From contig NW_021167080.1 of the NCBI RefSeq assembly GCF_003711515.1, positions 6,218,346 through 6,282,345 of the forward strand: DNA of 64,000 nucleotides. Direction: 5' to 3'. Position 1 is the stretch's first letter. Every line of letters starts with the position of its first letter. This DNA comes from Sodiomyces alkalinus F11 (Eukaryota; Ascomycota; Sordariomycetes; Glomerellales; Plectosphaerellaceae). Shown one piece after another: positions 39,759 to 50,288 of this stretch. A program made the translations under genes and the position numbers. The notes below the pieces were generated by a model. The model was given only the letters and a program-made list of their open reading frames with translations. It was not told the DNA's origin and did no database searches.

Positions 39759-39766
39759 TTTCAACC
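39759..39766. repeat. right 8-bp target-site duplication of T1 (TTTCAACC)
   Basis: Matches 15887-15894. It is followed by 27 bp of unmutated host-like DNA (39767-39793) before Gypsy-B starts. Confidence 0.7.
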
Positions 39767-39793
39767 CCGCCATATGCCCCTCCTGGGTTGGGG

Positions 39794-40327
39794 TGTTACG
39801 ACGGCTTCCGGTCCTCTATAGTATAGCGGACGATAAGGGACTAGCGTCGAGGTTTTAGTTTAAAATAAGAAGAGGATGTTAACTAAAGAGCAGTAACTAT
39901 CGTTCGTAGTGGTCTGGTTATAGTTATGTCGTAAAGACTAGGCGTCTTCTTTATAAGATAGGTTTAAGCGCAGAATAGTAGTCCAGGTAAAGACTTAGAT
40001 TAATCGATGTCTTGTTCTCTAGTAGAAGTAAGACCTAGAATACCCTAGTATATATATCCACGAGATCACGAACGCCCTAGTAATCCCCTGGCCGGGGATC
40101 ATACTGGATCACTTCCTTAGCTAAGTAATCGTTAGTGATCCTAGTAATCCGTCTATACTAGTATATTTCTTATACTAGTGCCGGGCGTGCTAGTCTACCT
40201 TTCTTAGTTATCCATCACGTGACTTAACACGTGATATTATCCTGAGTTATCCTTTAGTTACGTCCTGGTATGTTATATACCAGTGTATCCCTTATACTGG
40301 TTTATATTAGGCCTGTTAGCCGTAATA
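39794..40327 (-). repeat. Gypsy-B 3' LTR (534 bp, RIP-mutated)
   Basis: Starts TGTTACG and ends CGTAATA, where CA has become TA. Shares the R/U5 half with Gypsy-A but has a different U3 core. Confidence 0.9.
40214..40249 (-). promoter_or_regulatory. Gypsy-B left LTR two-part site (bZIP box mutated)
   Basis: ATCACGTG, 6-nt loop, CACGTGAT (40214-40235) retained. The adjacent box reads TGAGTTA (40243-40249), one RIP-like transition from TGAGTCA. Confidence 0.55.
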
Positions 40328-40433
40328 TTACCTCCCCTCTTCTAAGCGCTATCCTAGCGGTCGTATAAATAGGTCGCCTATCCTAGGTTTATAGCCCCTA
40401 AGGTTCTCTTTTCTTTTTCTATAGCTGACTATT

Positions 40434-41071
40434 ATATCCGGCCGTATCCAGAAGTCGTAGCCTTCTTGTAAAACGTAGTATCGAATTAAGCTATCGCGCA
40501 CTATCGAACTCTTTAGAGTAGAAGTTATACCTTATTCCTTTTACGAGTTAAAAGGCTTTTAGTGCTTTATAATCGAAAATATTTCCCGTTATAAGGAATA
40601 CGTCCGTTATAGTCGATCGTGCGATAGTTTATGGGTTCCTTTATCTTCTCGTGAGTGCCTTCCTATTCCTACGAGTTACTCTTCTCGCTAATTACTCTTC
40701 TAGTAACGCGTATTAACAAGGAAATAGAGCGTCTTAAGACGGAGGAGGAGGTGATTAAGGCCTCCCTCCTATCTGCTTATCGCGCGTTAGAGAAGGTCTA
40801 GAAGGAAGCTTCTAAGTCTCTGGCCTGTTTAGCCCGAATCCGTCGCTAGAGGGAGTCCCTTCGTTCTAAGAGTATAGCCATAGTGGCCCGTGGCCTCGAG
40901 TCCCTTAACGCTTTAGAGGCGGCGGATCGCGAGGAGTCTAAAGCGGTGGTTAATGCATAAGCGGCGGGTACTATGGATTTAATTAATTAGAATCAGGTTA
41001 TAGCGTAGAATATAGGTGATTTTTCGGATATTAATTTTACGCAGACCGCGGCGTTTAGTTCTGGGTCCTAA
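40434..41071 (+). pseudogene. Gypsy-B copy of the antisense Zn2Cys6 gene
   Basis: Collinear with 16942-17566. Four of the six cluster cysteines now read Tyr (TGT/TGC to TAT/TAC, first at 40533-40535), and the start ATG reads ATA. The intron is conserved in place (GTGAGTGCC...CTAATTACTCTTCTAG, about 40652-40702). The coiled-coil part is well preserved (EIERLKTEEEVIKASLL; SIAIVARGLESLNALEAADR) and the frame ends SSGS-stop at 41071, like Gypsy-A's ASGS end. This shows that the gene is a regular component of the family. Confidence 0.8.
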
Positions 41072-44000
41072 TAGTGTTTTATCGATATTGCTTTAGGAGT
41101 TACTTATAATAGATCAGGTTTTCTTTAGGTTCCTATATATTATCGCCGTGGTCGTAGTTTTTCTACTTAATAAAATATTCGTTGCCGTCTAGCGTCTCTC
41201 GGTAGTCGAGGATTTATTCTGCTTTATACACGTCGCTAGTATTAACCACGATCGTGTCTTATATTATTATTATATTTTTTAGTGCTAGTTTAAGTAGTGA
41301 AATATAGAAATTATTATATATCCTTATTATCGGAGGCAGTGATAGGATATAGTTCGTATCTGATTTTTTCTCTAGGATTTCGAATAGTCCTAGTTTTTTA
41401 AAATCTAATTTATCGCTTAGTCGTTATGTTTTTATGTTTTTACGAATAAGATAAACGCGGTCCCCCCTTGAAAGGGTTAGTCCCTTGATCCTTAATTAAT
41501 TCGCGTAATTACTTATTCGTGTTCTGACTATCTCTAGGTCGGTTCGTAGTTCTTCGTGTAGTTTTTTTATGCTTTTAACTGTTTTTATTGCTTTTAGCGT
41601 ATCTGGTCCTTCTAAAGGTTTCCTAAATACTATCGGATTATATCCGTAGTTTGCTTCGAACGGTGTTTTCTTTATTAACTCGTTTAACGAGCTATTATAT
41701 ACGAATTATATAAGCAGTAGGTACTATACCTAATTATCTTACTTATATCCTATATAGTATTATAGGTATTATTCTAGGATCTGGTTTATAATTTCGGTTT
41801 ATCCGTCGGTTATAGGGTAAAATACTATCGAGTACTTATATTTCGCCCCTAGCTAGCTTATAACTGCTTTCTAGAAGTTACTAGTAAATAATTTATCTTT
41901 ATCTATAATAATCTCGTATAGTATACCGTGATCCCGGATTAGGCGGTTAAGGAAGATACTAGCTAGTTTCTCTACTATAGTGTTTTTAATAGATAGAATA
42001 TAAAGAGTGTATTTCGTGAATCGGTTAATAATTATAAATACGCTATTATAGGCGATTCTTATTACTAGATCTTTAGATATCGGAAATCCTGTCACGAAGT
42101 CTATTATAATCGATTCCTAAAGTCTATTTACTACTAGTAATAGCTTTAGTAGTCTATAAGGTTTATATCGGCTACTCTTTACTTTCTAGTAAATATCGTA
42201 GTTACGAACGAAGTCCCTAACTCGTTCTTTAGTTCCTGTATAGCCGTATTATTATCGTAATCGGCGGTAGGTCTTATAAACTCCTTAATATCTATGTATT
42301 AGTAAGGCGTGTGCTTCTTTAAACGTAGTGTCGGTTATTCGATCTATACTATTTATTTCTCTATATCTAAGGGTAAGAGCTTCTCCTTCCTATTAGAGTA
42401 TAGCTTATAGTTTGGGTGATTTATCAGGTATTCCTAGTCGGCTAAGTGCGTTTACGCGATTATTTTCGCTTCCTTTTATATATTAAATATAGAAGTTAAA
42501 TTCGGATAGAAATTCTGCCTATCGGATTAATTATTTATTAAGAACCTTAGTAGTAGTGAATTATATAAGGTTCTTATAATCCGTGTAGACCTATACCGGG
42601 TGTTGTATTCCTAATAGATACGGTCTTTATTCCTTAAAGGCTTCGATAATAGCTATTAGCTCTTTATCGTGGATCTAATAGTTAAGTTCCAGTCTACTAA
42701 GTTTTTTGGATATAAAGGCTATAGGATATAGTCTCCTTTCGGTATCGCGTTACCCGAGTTATACTCTTAGAGCCTAGTCGAACACGTCTATTTCGAGTTC
42801 GTATTCTTTATCGGGGTCTAGTATTACTAAGATAGGTTCGCTAGTAACCCTTCCTTTCAGGGCTTAGAATACTTCTTCTATTCTTTCGTTCTAGTTAAAG
42901 TCGAGTCCTTTTTTAGTTACTTTGGTTAAGGGGATAGTAATCTTACTATAGTTCTTAATAAATCGTTAATAGTAGTTAATAAGTCCGAGGAAAGACTAAA
43001 TATCGCGAACGTTCTACGGCTATAGCCACTTAGAGACGTATTAGATTTTCGCCTTATTTATATAGACTTTATTAGGTCGTATCGTGTATCCTAAAAAGTT
43101 AACTTCTTATATATAGAATTATACTTTTTCTGGTTTAACTAGTAGGTCGGCGTCTTATAGGAGTTATAGGATTATATAAATATAGTATCGGTATTCTTCG
43201 AGTATTTTAGAGAAGATAAGGATATTATCCAGGTATACTATAATAAAGTGGTCTAAATACTTCCTTAGAATATCGTTTATAAGCGTTTAGAACGATACCG
43301 GCGTATTAGTTAATCTAAAGGGTATAATAAGGTATTCGAAATACCCTTATTTTATTCGGAATACTATTTTTTACTCTTCTCCTTCCTTAATCCTAATTAA
43401 GTTATAGGCTCCTTTTAAATCGAGTGCTATAAACTATTATACTCTAACTAACTAATCTTATATCTCCGAGATAAAAGGTAGTGGGTAGCGGTTCTTAACG
43501 GTTATATCGTTAAGTTATTAATAGTCGATATATAGTCGTATTTTACCGTTTTTCCTTAGTATAAATAGGATAGGGTATCCTACTAGTAACTATAATACTC
43601 TAATATAGCCTTTTACTAGTATTTCTTTAAGATATTCTTCTAAGGTATCTAATTCCTTTTAATTTAGTCCGTAGATTAAAAAGAATCTCGGGTATATACC
43701 CTCCTTAAGGGGTATCTCGTGATTATAGTATCGATATTTCGGTAATCTAGTCTTTAGATTTTCGGTAAATAGCTTTCCGTATTTACGGTATTCTAGTAAT
43801 ACCTTAGCGAGTCTATCGTGATCGCCTTCTATAAGTCCTTTCTCTGTTTAGATAATCTAATAGATTCCTTTAATAATATTTATTACGTGTTAGTTATCGT
43901 ACCGTCACTATTATCTTAAAGTCTTCCGTACTTCCTTCGCCTTAGTCTCTGGTTTTTAGCGGCTATCTAAGTCTCCCTAAGGCTCCTTTATCGGTAAGTC

Positions 44001-46752
44001 TTTCTGCTATTTTCGACGGATATCAGGATCGGGTAAGGTTTTCTTTATAGTCTTTTACTTACTCTTTAATTTTTACTAGAGCTAGCTAAGCTTCTAGTCT
44101 ATATCGGGATTCTACTTATTAAACTATAGCTTACTAAGAATAACGTCTTTATAGCCTATATCGTATATATCGAACTTTATTACTTTAATCTTATTCTGAA
44201 TTTTAACCTAAAAGTGTATAGTCTCCTGGCTAATAATAACTTCTTCTTAGGAATAGTTCTTTCCTATATACGGAGTAATTTTATACTCGTCTTCTAGGTA
44301 TTTTCTAACCTAGGGTATAAAGAACTTTCTTATAGTTATTAGTAAGATAAAGTTTCCTACTACGCCTATATCTAATAGTGCGTTTATCTTATATTTATCG
44401 AGTCGTATTCTAATATAGTAGTGCCCTGTATTACTACGTATTATAGAGTATATCTATCGAGTGCCTCTTATATACTCCTTATAATAGTATACTCCTAGTT
44501 TTTTACCTATTTAGCTTGGTATTCGAGGGATATCTCTTTATCTAAGAACCGATACTAGATTAAGAGCTATTCTATCTATCGTAGGCGCTTATTAAGGGCC
44601 TAGAAGCATAACTCCTAAGCTTCTTAGTCTCGCTCTAGTTATCGGATTTTTCCGGTAGTGTATACTATATAGCTATTAGTTTTATATTCGCTTAACCGAT
44701 ACTCGTAATAGTTATTTTTAGGTGGTTAAAGGCGAATCTCGCGTCTTTTATCCCTGGTTTCCGTGATAACCTAGTTATTATATTATCTCTTTAAATAGAC
44801 TCTATCTTCTAGGATCCGTTCTTCGTTCCGAGGCTAAAAATTATTAGCTTATTTACGTTCCTTATATATAGAATATATATCCTTAATATAATTAGCCTAA
44901 AGGATTAGACTATAGCCTAGATAGTTAGCATATATTATCTATTCTTTCTTATACGTTTAGTACTTAGGTAGTTAATCGTTTAATCCTTATAGGCTTATTA
45001 TTAGGCCGGTAAAGGTATCTCGGTCTTCCTAAGTATAGTAAGGTCGCTAATATATAGTTCGTTACTATTCTTCGCTAGTATTCGTAGGTGCTTTACGGTA
45101 GGCGTTATAAAAGCCGAACTTAGTAAAACGGACTTAGTAGGTTTACCTAAGTGGTTCTTCCGCGAGCTAATCGAGTATCTATAGCTAGATAGTTTCCTCC
45201 TTAATTAGGTCGGCTATTTCTATAAGTTAATACTAGAAGTTCGTGTTATTATCCGGAATTCCGTTAGACTCCGTTTCCTAATCTTACTCTTCGAGTTTAG
45301 CGATTTCCTCCTATACGTAACGTGTATAATCCTCTTTCTTAAGCTAGTATTTCTCTTCGGGAGTAAGTCCTACTTCCTAGAGGGCGCTAAAGCCTCCACT
45401 ACTAATATTCGTGTGGACTTCCTATTTCTTCTAAATTTCTAAGATCTACTCCTATCTTTTAGCTTCTTCTTTTATCCACCCGTATTCTTAGAGGATTTCC
45501 GCGGTGGTTTATAAAGCTAGTCTATTATTATCCTAGTCGGGGATTTCGAGGCTATAATCGTTATCGTACTCGTTACTAGATACTATAGCGAGTATCTTTT
45601 AGGGTCTTTTAGGGTAGTATCTAGCTCTATCCTTCTCTGATTAGTATACTAGATAATAGTTATCGTAGTAGGTTATCTAATAAAGGTTAGCGTATAGTGT
45701 TTCGTCCCTATAAATCTTTAGGTATCTAATAGCGTTAATCTCCTTCTAGGGCTTCTCTCTTCCGATCGTATTAGCCTATCGCTATAATCGTTCTCTTTTA
45801 GGCTATTAATAATTACGCGCGAAGTAGCCTATCTTATCGTAATTATAGTATTTAACTTTACTTATATCTTTCCTACCCTGCCTATTACTTTATCGGTTAA
45901 TATTATCGAGCTTTATAGAACTATTATAGTATCTATATAAGGTACTCTCGAATTAGCGTGGGTATAGCTGCTTTCTGCTAGTATTAGCTTAGTTCCTCCT
46001 ATAGTAAGTAGCGTGTATCGTGGTATTCGAGTTCTAGCGTTTCTCTATTTATCGTTTAAATTATCGGTTATCGATCCGAATAGCTATAGCTATAAATATA
46101 CTAAAGTCTTCCGGGCGGTTAAGCTTATATAGCTTATCCTTAACTTTATCTTTAAGTCCATGATAGTATTAGTCTATAAGGGGTTTATTATTATAGTTAA
46201 GCTTCGAGGCGATCTATTAGAACTTAGCGGTATAGTCGGCTACCGACTTAGTCTATTAAAGCTTTTTAAGTTATTAGGCAGCGACCCTTTTCTTATTAGG
46301 TTACCCGAAGATACTGCCGAGTCGCTAAGCGAAGATCTCGAAGTCGCCGAAAATAGCCGTAGTATCGTCCTCCCTCTCGGTAGGATCGTTAAGGTGCTCT
46401 AAATAATCCCTGTGGATAGGCTTAAACCACCTATAGGCGTCTCCCGTAAGGAGTACTATAGCATAAAGAACTTTCGCCTCCTCCGTGTTAAGGGTATCCC
46501 TATAAAATAAGAAATACCCCCGGAGATAGGTTAGGAAGCCTTATAGCTATCCTTAAGTCCTATCGTACTTAGGTGGCTCTGGGTATTTATACCTTAGGTT
46601 ACTAGGACGTAGTGCCTTAATCTAAGCTCGGAGTTACTGGTTCTCTTAATAGAGTTGTATAATTTAATTACGTATAGCTTATATTAGGTCGGCGGCCGCG
46701 GTGGCCGTTATTCTAGCGTTACTAGTAGCGTTGCCCGTGGTATTAGCGTTAT
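41050..46752 (-). pseudogene. Gypsy-B gag-pol (heavily RIP-mutated)
   Basis: Parallel to Gypsy-A gag-pol throughout; the longest clear piece is the integrase core at 42095-41871 (IVIIDRF-type start, RLIRDHG, IDKDKLFTSNF). Asp-to-Asn changes, Cys-to-Tyr changes and frequent TAG/TAA codons are all RIP-type. The gag N-terminus is lost in the assembly gap 46753-46972. Confidence 0.85.
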
Positions 46753-46972
46753 NNNNNNNNNNNNNNNNNNNNNNNNNNNNNNNNNNNNNNNNNNNNNNNN
46801 NNNNNNNNNNNNNNNNNNNNNNNNNNNNNNNNNNNNNNNNNNNNNNNNNNNNNNNNNNNNNNNNNNNNNNNNNNNNNNNNNNNNNNNNNNNNNNNNNNNN
46901 NNNNNNNNNNNNNNNNNNNNNNNNNNNNNNNNNNNNNNNNNNNNNNNNNNNNNNNNNNNNNNNNNNNNNNNN
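46753..46972. other. assembly gap (220 N)
   Basis: Covers the gag start and the first 155 or so bp of the right LTR of Gypsy-B, judged by alignment to the left LTR. Its true size is probably close to 220 because the implied right LTR length (534) then equals the left. Confidence 0.9.
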
Positions 46973-47351
46973 CTTTATAAGGTAGGTTTAAGCGTAGAAT
47001 AGTAGTCTAGGTGAAGACTTAGATTAATCGATATCTTATTCTCTAGTAGAAGTAAGACCTAGAATACCCTAGTATATATATCCACGAGATCACGAACGCC
47101 CTAGTGATCCCCTAGCCGGGGATCACACTGGATCACTTCCTTAGCTAAGTGATCGTTAGTGATCCTAGTAATCCGTCTATACTAGTATATTCCTTATACT
47201 AGCGCCGGGCGTGCCAGTCTACCTTCCTTGGTTATCCATCACGTGACTTAACACGTGATATTATCCTGAGTCATCCTCTGGTTGCGTCCTGGTACGTTGC
47301 ATACCGGTGCATCCCTTGTGCTGGTTCATGTTGGGCCTGTTGGCCGTAACA
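46818..47351 (-). repeat. Gypsy-B 5' LTR (start inferred inside gap)
   Basis: Visible from 46973. The right-hand 200 bp retain many CA/TG, and the end CGTAACA is intact. Confidence 0.85.
47238..47273 (-). promoter_or_regulatory. Gypsy-B right LTR two-part site: CACGTG dyad plus TGAGTCA
   Basis: ATCACGTG, 6-nt loop ACTTAA, CACGTGAT (47238-47259) and intact TGAGTCA (47267-47273). Confidence 0.6.
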
Positions 47352-47700
47352 CGGGGCTCCCGCCACCACGGTAAGGTAGGATCTTGCCCCGCCATCGGCT
47401 ACAGCACTTCGTTAAGGTAAGGTAGGTACCTACCGTAGGTACGGACGGACCACGGGGGGGCTATTGTAAGGTACGGATATCAAAGTACATCTCTATCTGA
47501 GGTAATCCATGTTTGGTGCCTTTGTTTGCGGTGGGCCAGCCCTCGCCCTCAGAAACTTACCTCCGAAACCTCCCAAGGTCCAACTGATGCCGTCGAGGTG
47601 CGACGATAATCACGACTGTTTGTTTGTACAATCTTCACCTTAACCCTATGTACGAACACCGAATCATGTGGCAACTAAAGACTCTCGTCTTTGACGACAA

Positions 47701-47732
<32 letters not shown>

Positions 47733-47969
47733 CCATGTCTCATCAGCCATCGTCATACAGTTGATCGCATGTGAATGCCTTCAAATCACGATTACCACTA
47801 ATTATTCCAATCCTAGAATTACAAATAGGACTACGTACCACTGTCTGTTGCTCCATCCACTCCTTCACTCGTCCACCTGTTGCCCTCCCTCCTCGCACTC
47901 ACAACATCATCCCCCATCTCGAAGGGCCAGTGAGTGGTATCATGGTATCACGGTATCATTCCCAATTCA
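47352..47969. other. host sequence between Gypsy-B and the MFS gene
   Basis: Normal dinucleotide composition resumes abruptly at 47352. Contains a CA/GA microsatellite (47700-47732) and the 3' flank of the transporter. No gene seen. Confidence 0.6.
47700..47732. repeat. (CA)n(GA)n microsatellite
   Basis: About nine CA units followed by about eight GA units. Confidence 0.9.
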
Positions 47970-49838
47970 TTAGACCGTCTCCGCCATTTCAACCTTGTTC
48001 TTGGCCTCCTGTGCCGCCGTCATCTTCTCCGGCTTGCCACTCTGTAGCTTCTTGGCCACGTTCTGGCTCAGGTACTTCTCCATGTTCGGCACCAGGATCG
48101 AGCTGAGCAGCAGGACCACCGAGAACGGGATCGTCGTGTAGAACACCATCCGGAAGCTTTCCGTGTACACCATCTTCGACGCGCTGGTCACCGCCGAAAT
48201 GACGCTATCGGTGATGCCCGGCACCGCGCTGAAGTCTCCTGCACCCATCGACACCAGCAGCGATTCGACGCTCGACTCGGGCAGTCCGGCCTCCGTCGCC
48301 GCCTGGCCTATCGCCTCCGGCATCCGCTTGGCCAGCTCGTTGTTCAACACGGATCCGTACAGCGCTTGGGCCACGGCGCCTCCCATGCCACGAATGGATC
48401 CGAGGATGCCCGTTGCCAGGCCGATGTCCTGCGCCTCCCAGAGGAGTGTAACGCCGGGGAAGGAGATGTTTTCGACGAAACCGATGGCTGTTGTGACATG
48501 GTTGTTAGCTTTGCTGAGAAGGGAAAAGAGGAAGAAGAAGAAAAAAAGGAAAAGGAAAAGGAAAAGGAAAAGGAAAAGGAAAAGAAAAAGAAAAAGAAAA
48601 AGAAAAGAAAAGAAGCTTACCCGTGCAGACCACGGTGCCTAGGGCAATGGTAACCGCCCACCGATCCTCCGAAATGGTGATCATGGACGTCATAAACGCC
48701 AAGGAGATGGCGCTTGCGGTGATGGTCTGATACTTGACCTTGGGCACGTACGAGATGCAGAAGCCCGCGATGGACTGCCCCAACAGCATGCCGCCACCCA
48801 CCACGGAGCTCTGCCAGCCAATCTCCATCGAGTCGGTCGTGTAGATGGATCCGATGATGACGGGCCACAAGACGGTCAGGGAGTAGTACACCATAGATCC
48901 GATGGTGGCGATGGTCACAATGGCCGAGAAGCCGATGTTCCTGAACATTCTGGGAGGCATCAGGGGCTGCACCTTGCAGAAGTGACCCTCTGTAGGATCG
49001 ATGCAAGTAAGTAGTCAGCTTCATACCCTTTGCACAGTATTGCGGGACAAAAAAAAAAACAAAAAAAAAAAGAGGGGGGAGGGGGAGCGAGATAACGTAC
49101 CATAAACGATAAAGGCGGCTACCAAGGCAACACCAATGAGCAAGGTGCAGAGCGTCTGCGGGCTCGCCCAGGGGTACGCCACCCCTCCCCACGACAGGCC
49201 GATGAGGAACAGGACGCAGCCTGAAACGTAGAGGAAAATGCCCACGAAATCCAGGTCCATGGTCGTCTGCCACACGGTCTTGCCCTGGACGTGGAGCTGG
49301 TCGTATGTGGGCGGGTGGTAGAAGAACCAGTAAAGCACGAGGGCGATGACGCCGAGGATGTCGCCGAGGAAGTAGCTCCATCGCCACTTGGACGCGGTGT
49401 TCTCGAAAAACGTCCGGGCGATGACGGGACCGAACACGGCGAAGGGGAGCGACGACAGGAAGATCAGGGTGATGACGGGACCCCTCAGTTTGTTGGGGAC
49501 GAGCTCGCCGATGAAGATGCCGAAGGAGAGCTGGCCGGCCGCCGCGATGCCGTTGCACAGGTTGGCGGCGATGAGCATCTCGACGTTCTGTGCGGTGGAG
49601 CCGAGAATGCAGCCGATGAGGCCGAGGACGGTGGTGCCGAGAACGATCCACCGACGCCCGTACATGTCGGAAAGACGGCCGACGAGGAGGAAGCCGATGG
49701 AACTTCCCATGGTCCAGAGGGTGGCCACCCAACTGATATTCGCGGAGGGGCCGAGCTCGGCGTTGATGAGCATGCTGGAACAATGGCGTGCATGTCAGCA
49801 AGGAGACGGCCTAACCTTGGAAGGGCTTCTACATGACC

Positions 49839-49877
<39 letters not shown>

Positions 49878-50288
49878 AGGGGACTGACTCGTTGGGCAAA
49901 CAGTCGAAGGAGTGAAACGTACAGAGTATTCGCCGGCAGAACCCAACCTAGGTATGCGCAAATGCTTGCCAAGCATTGTGCCTGAAATCATCGAGTTAGT
50001 CGAGTTCACCCAAGCAGGGGAATAAAATCGAGATCGGGGGGGATGGGGCCCACTACATACGATGAGAGTGCAGATGAAGTTGGCGCTCAGGAAGTATCCC
50101 TTGGGCATCACCTCCAAGTCACCACCGATAGCTTTGGCATCGATCAGGTCAACGGTACCGTCGGTATGTACGACCCTGGCGACCTCGCCGTCCCTGAGAA
50201 GGCCGTCGACGCCCTCGGCATAAACGACCTGGCTCGGCTCGTCAGCCTTGGTATCGGCCCCCGTGGCCGGTTTCTCCCCAGAGGACAT
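47970..50288 (-). CDS. MFS transporter of the fungal TRI12 (trichothecene efflux pump-like) family, 615 aa
   Basis: Five exons: 50288-50061, 49981-49923, 49774-49101, 48989-48621 and 48487-47970, 616 codons in phase. The N-terminus is cytosolic and acidic. The first membrane helix is around GYFLSANFICTLI, and the MFS signature GRLSDMYGRRW lies between helices 2 and 3. About 14 hydrophobic segments are spread over the length, with a Lys-rich cytosolic C-terminus. Members of this family (Pfam TRI12-type) export toxins, drugs or siderophores by proton antiport at the plasma membrane. No biosynthetic cluster surrounds it, so the substrate is unknown. The GTG-started extension of 8 codons upstream of 50288 is not needed. 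Intron 2 holds a (TA)n microsatellite and intron 4 a long purine tract. The gene lies about 0.6 kb from the transposon block and could be subject to its silencing. Confidence 0.93.
48517..48615. repeat. (GAAAAG)n purine tract in MFS intron 4
   Basis: Read on the coding strand this is a polypyrimidine run directly after the donor GTAAGC. It is similar in unit to the tract in the T1 introns. Confidence 0.85.
49842..49875. repeat. (TA)n microsatellite in MFS intron 2
   Basis: About 16 TA units. Confidence 0.9.

Larger units (their letters stand above)
39794..47351 (-). mobile_element. Gypsy-B: older, heavily RIP-mutated relative of Gypsy-A
   Basis: Left LTR 39794-40327 (534 bp). The right LTR ends 47351 and by alignment starts near 46818 inside the 220-N gap. 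Flanks are TGGGG (39789-39793) and CGGGG (47352-47356), a 5-bp duplication with one transition. The internal order equals Gypsy-A: antisense zinc-cluster relic, chromodomain and integrase, reverse transcriptase (YLDN near 43220) and gag. CA dinucleotides are almost absent on the plus strand and TG strongly reduced, so RIP hit both strands. Confidence 0.92.

Noticed and set aside
15895..47351. Whole block as a Starship-type giant element or genomic island
   Set aside because: No tyrosine-recombinase captain-like gene and no cargo genes. Every part is accounted for by nested TIR and LTR elements with their own target duplications.
15887..47351. Centromeric core
   Set aside because: RIP-mutated nested repeats can form fungal centromeres, but the block is only 31 kb, has a reconstructable empty site and intact genes right at both edges. 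Nothing in the sequence specifically supports a centromere.
47970..50288. Secondary-metabolite cluster anchored by the TRI12-like pump
   Set aside because: Neighbouring genes are PQ-loop, dynamin, hydrolase and nuclease. No synthase or tailoring enzymes are present.
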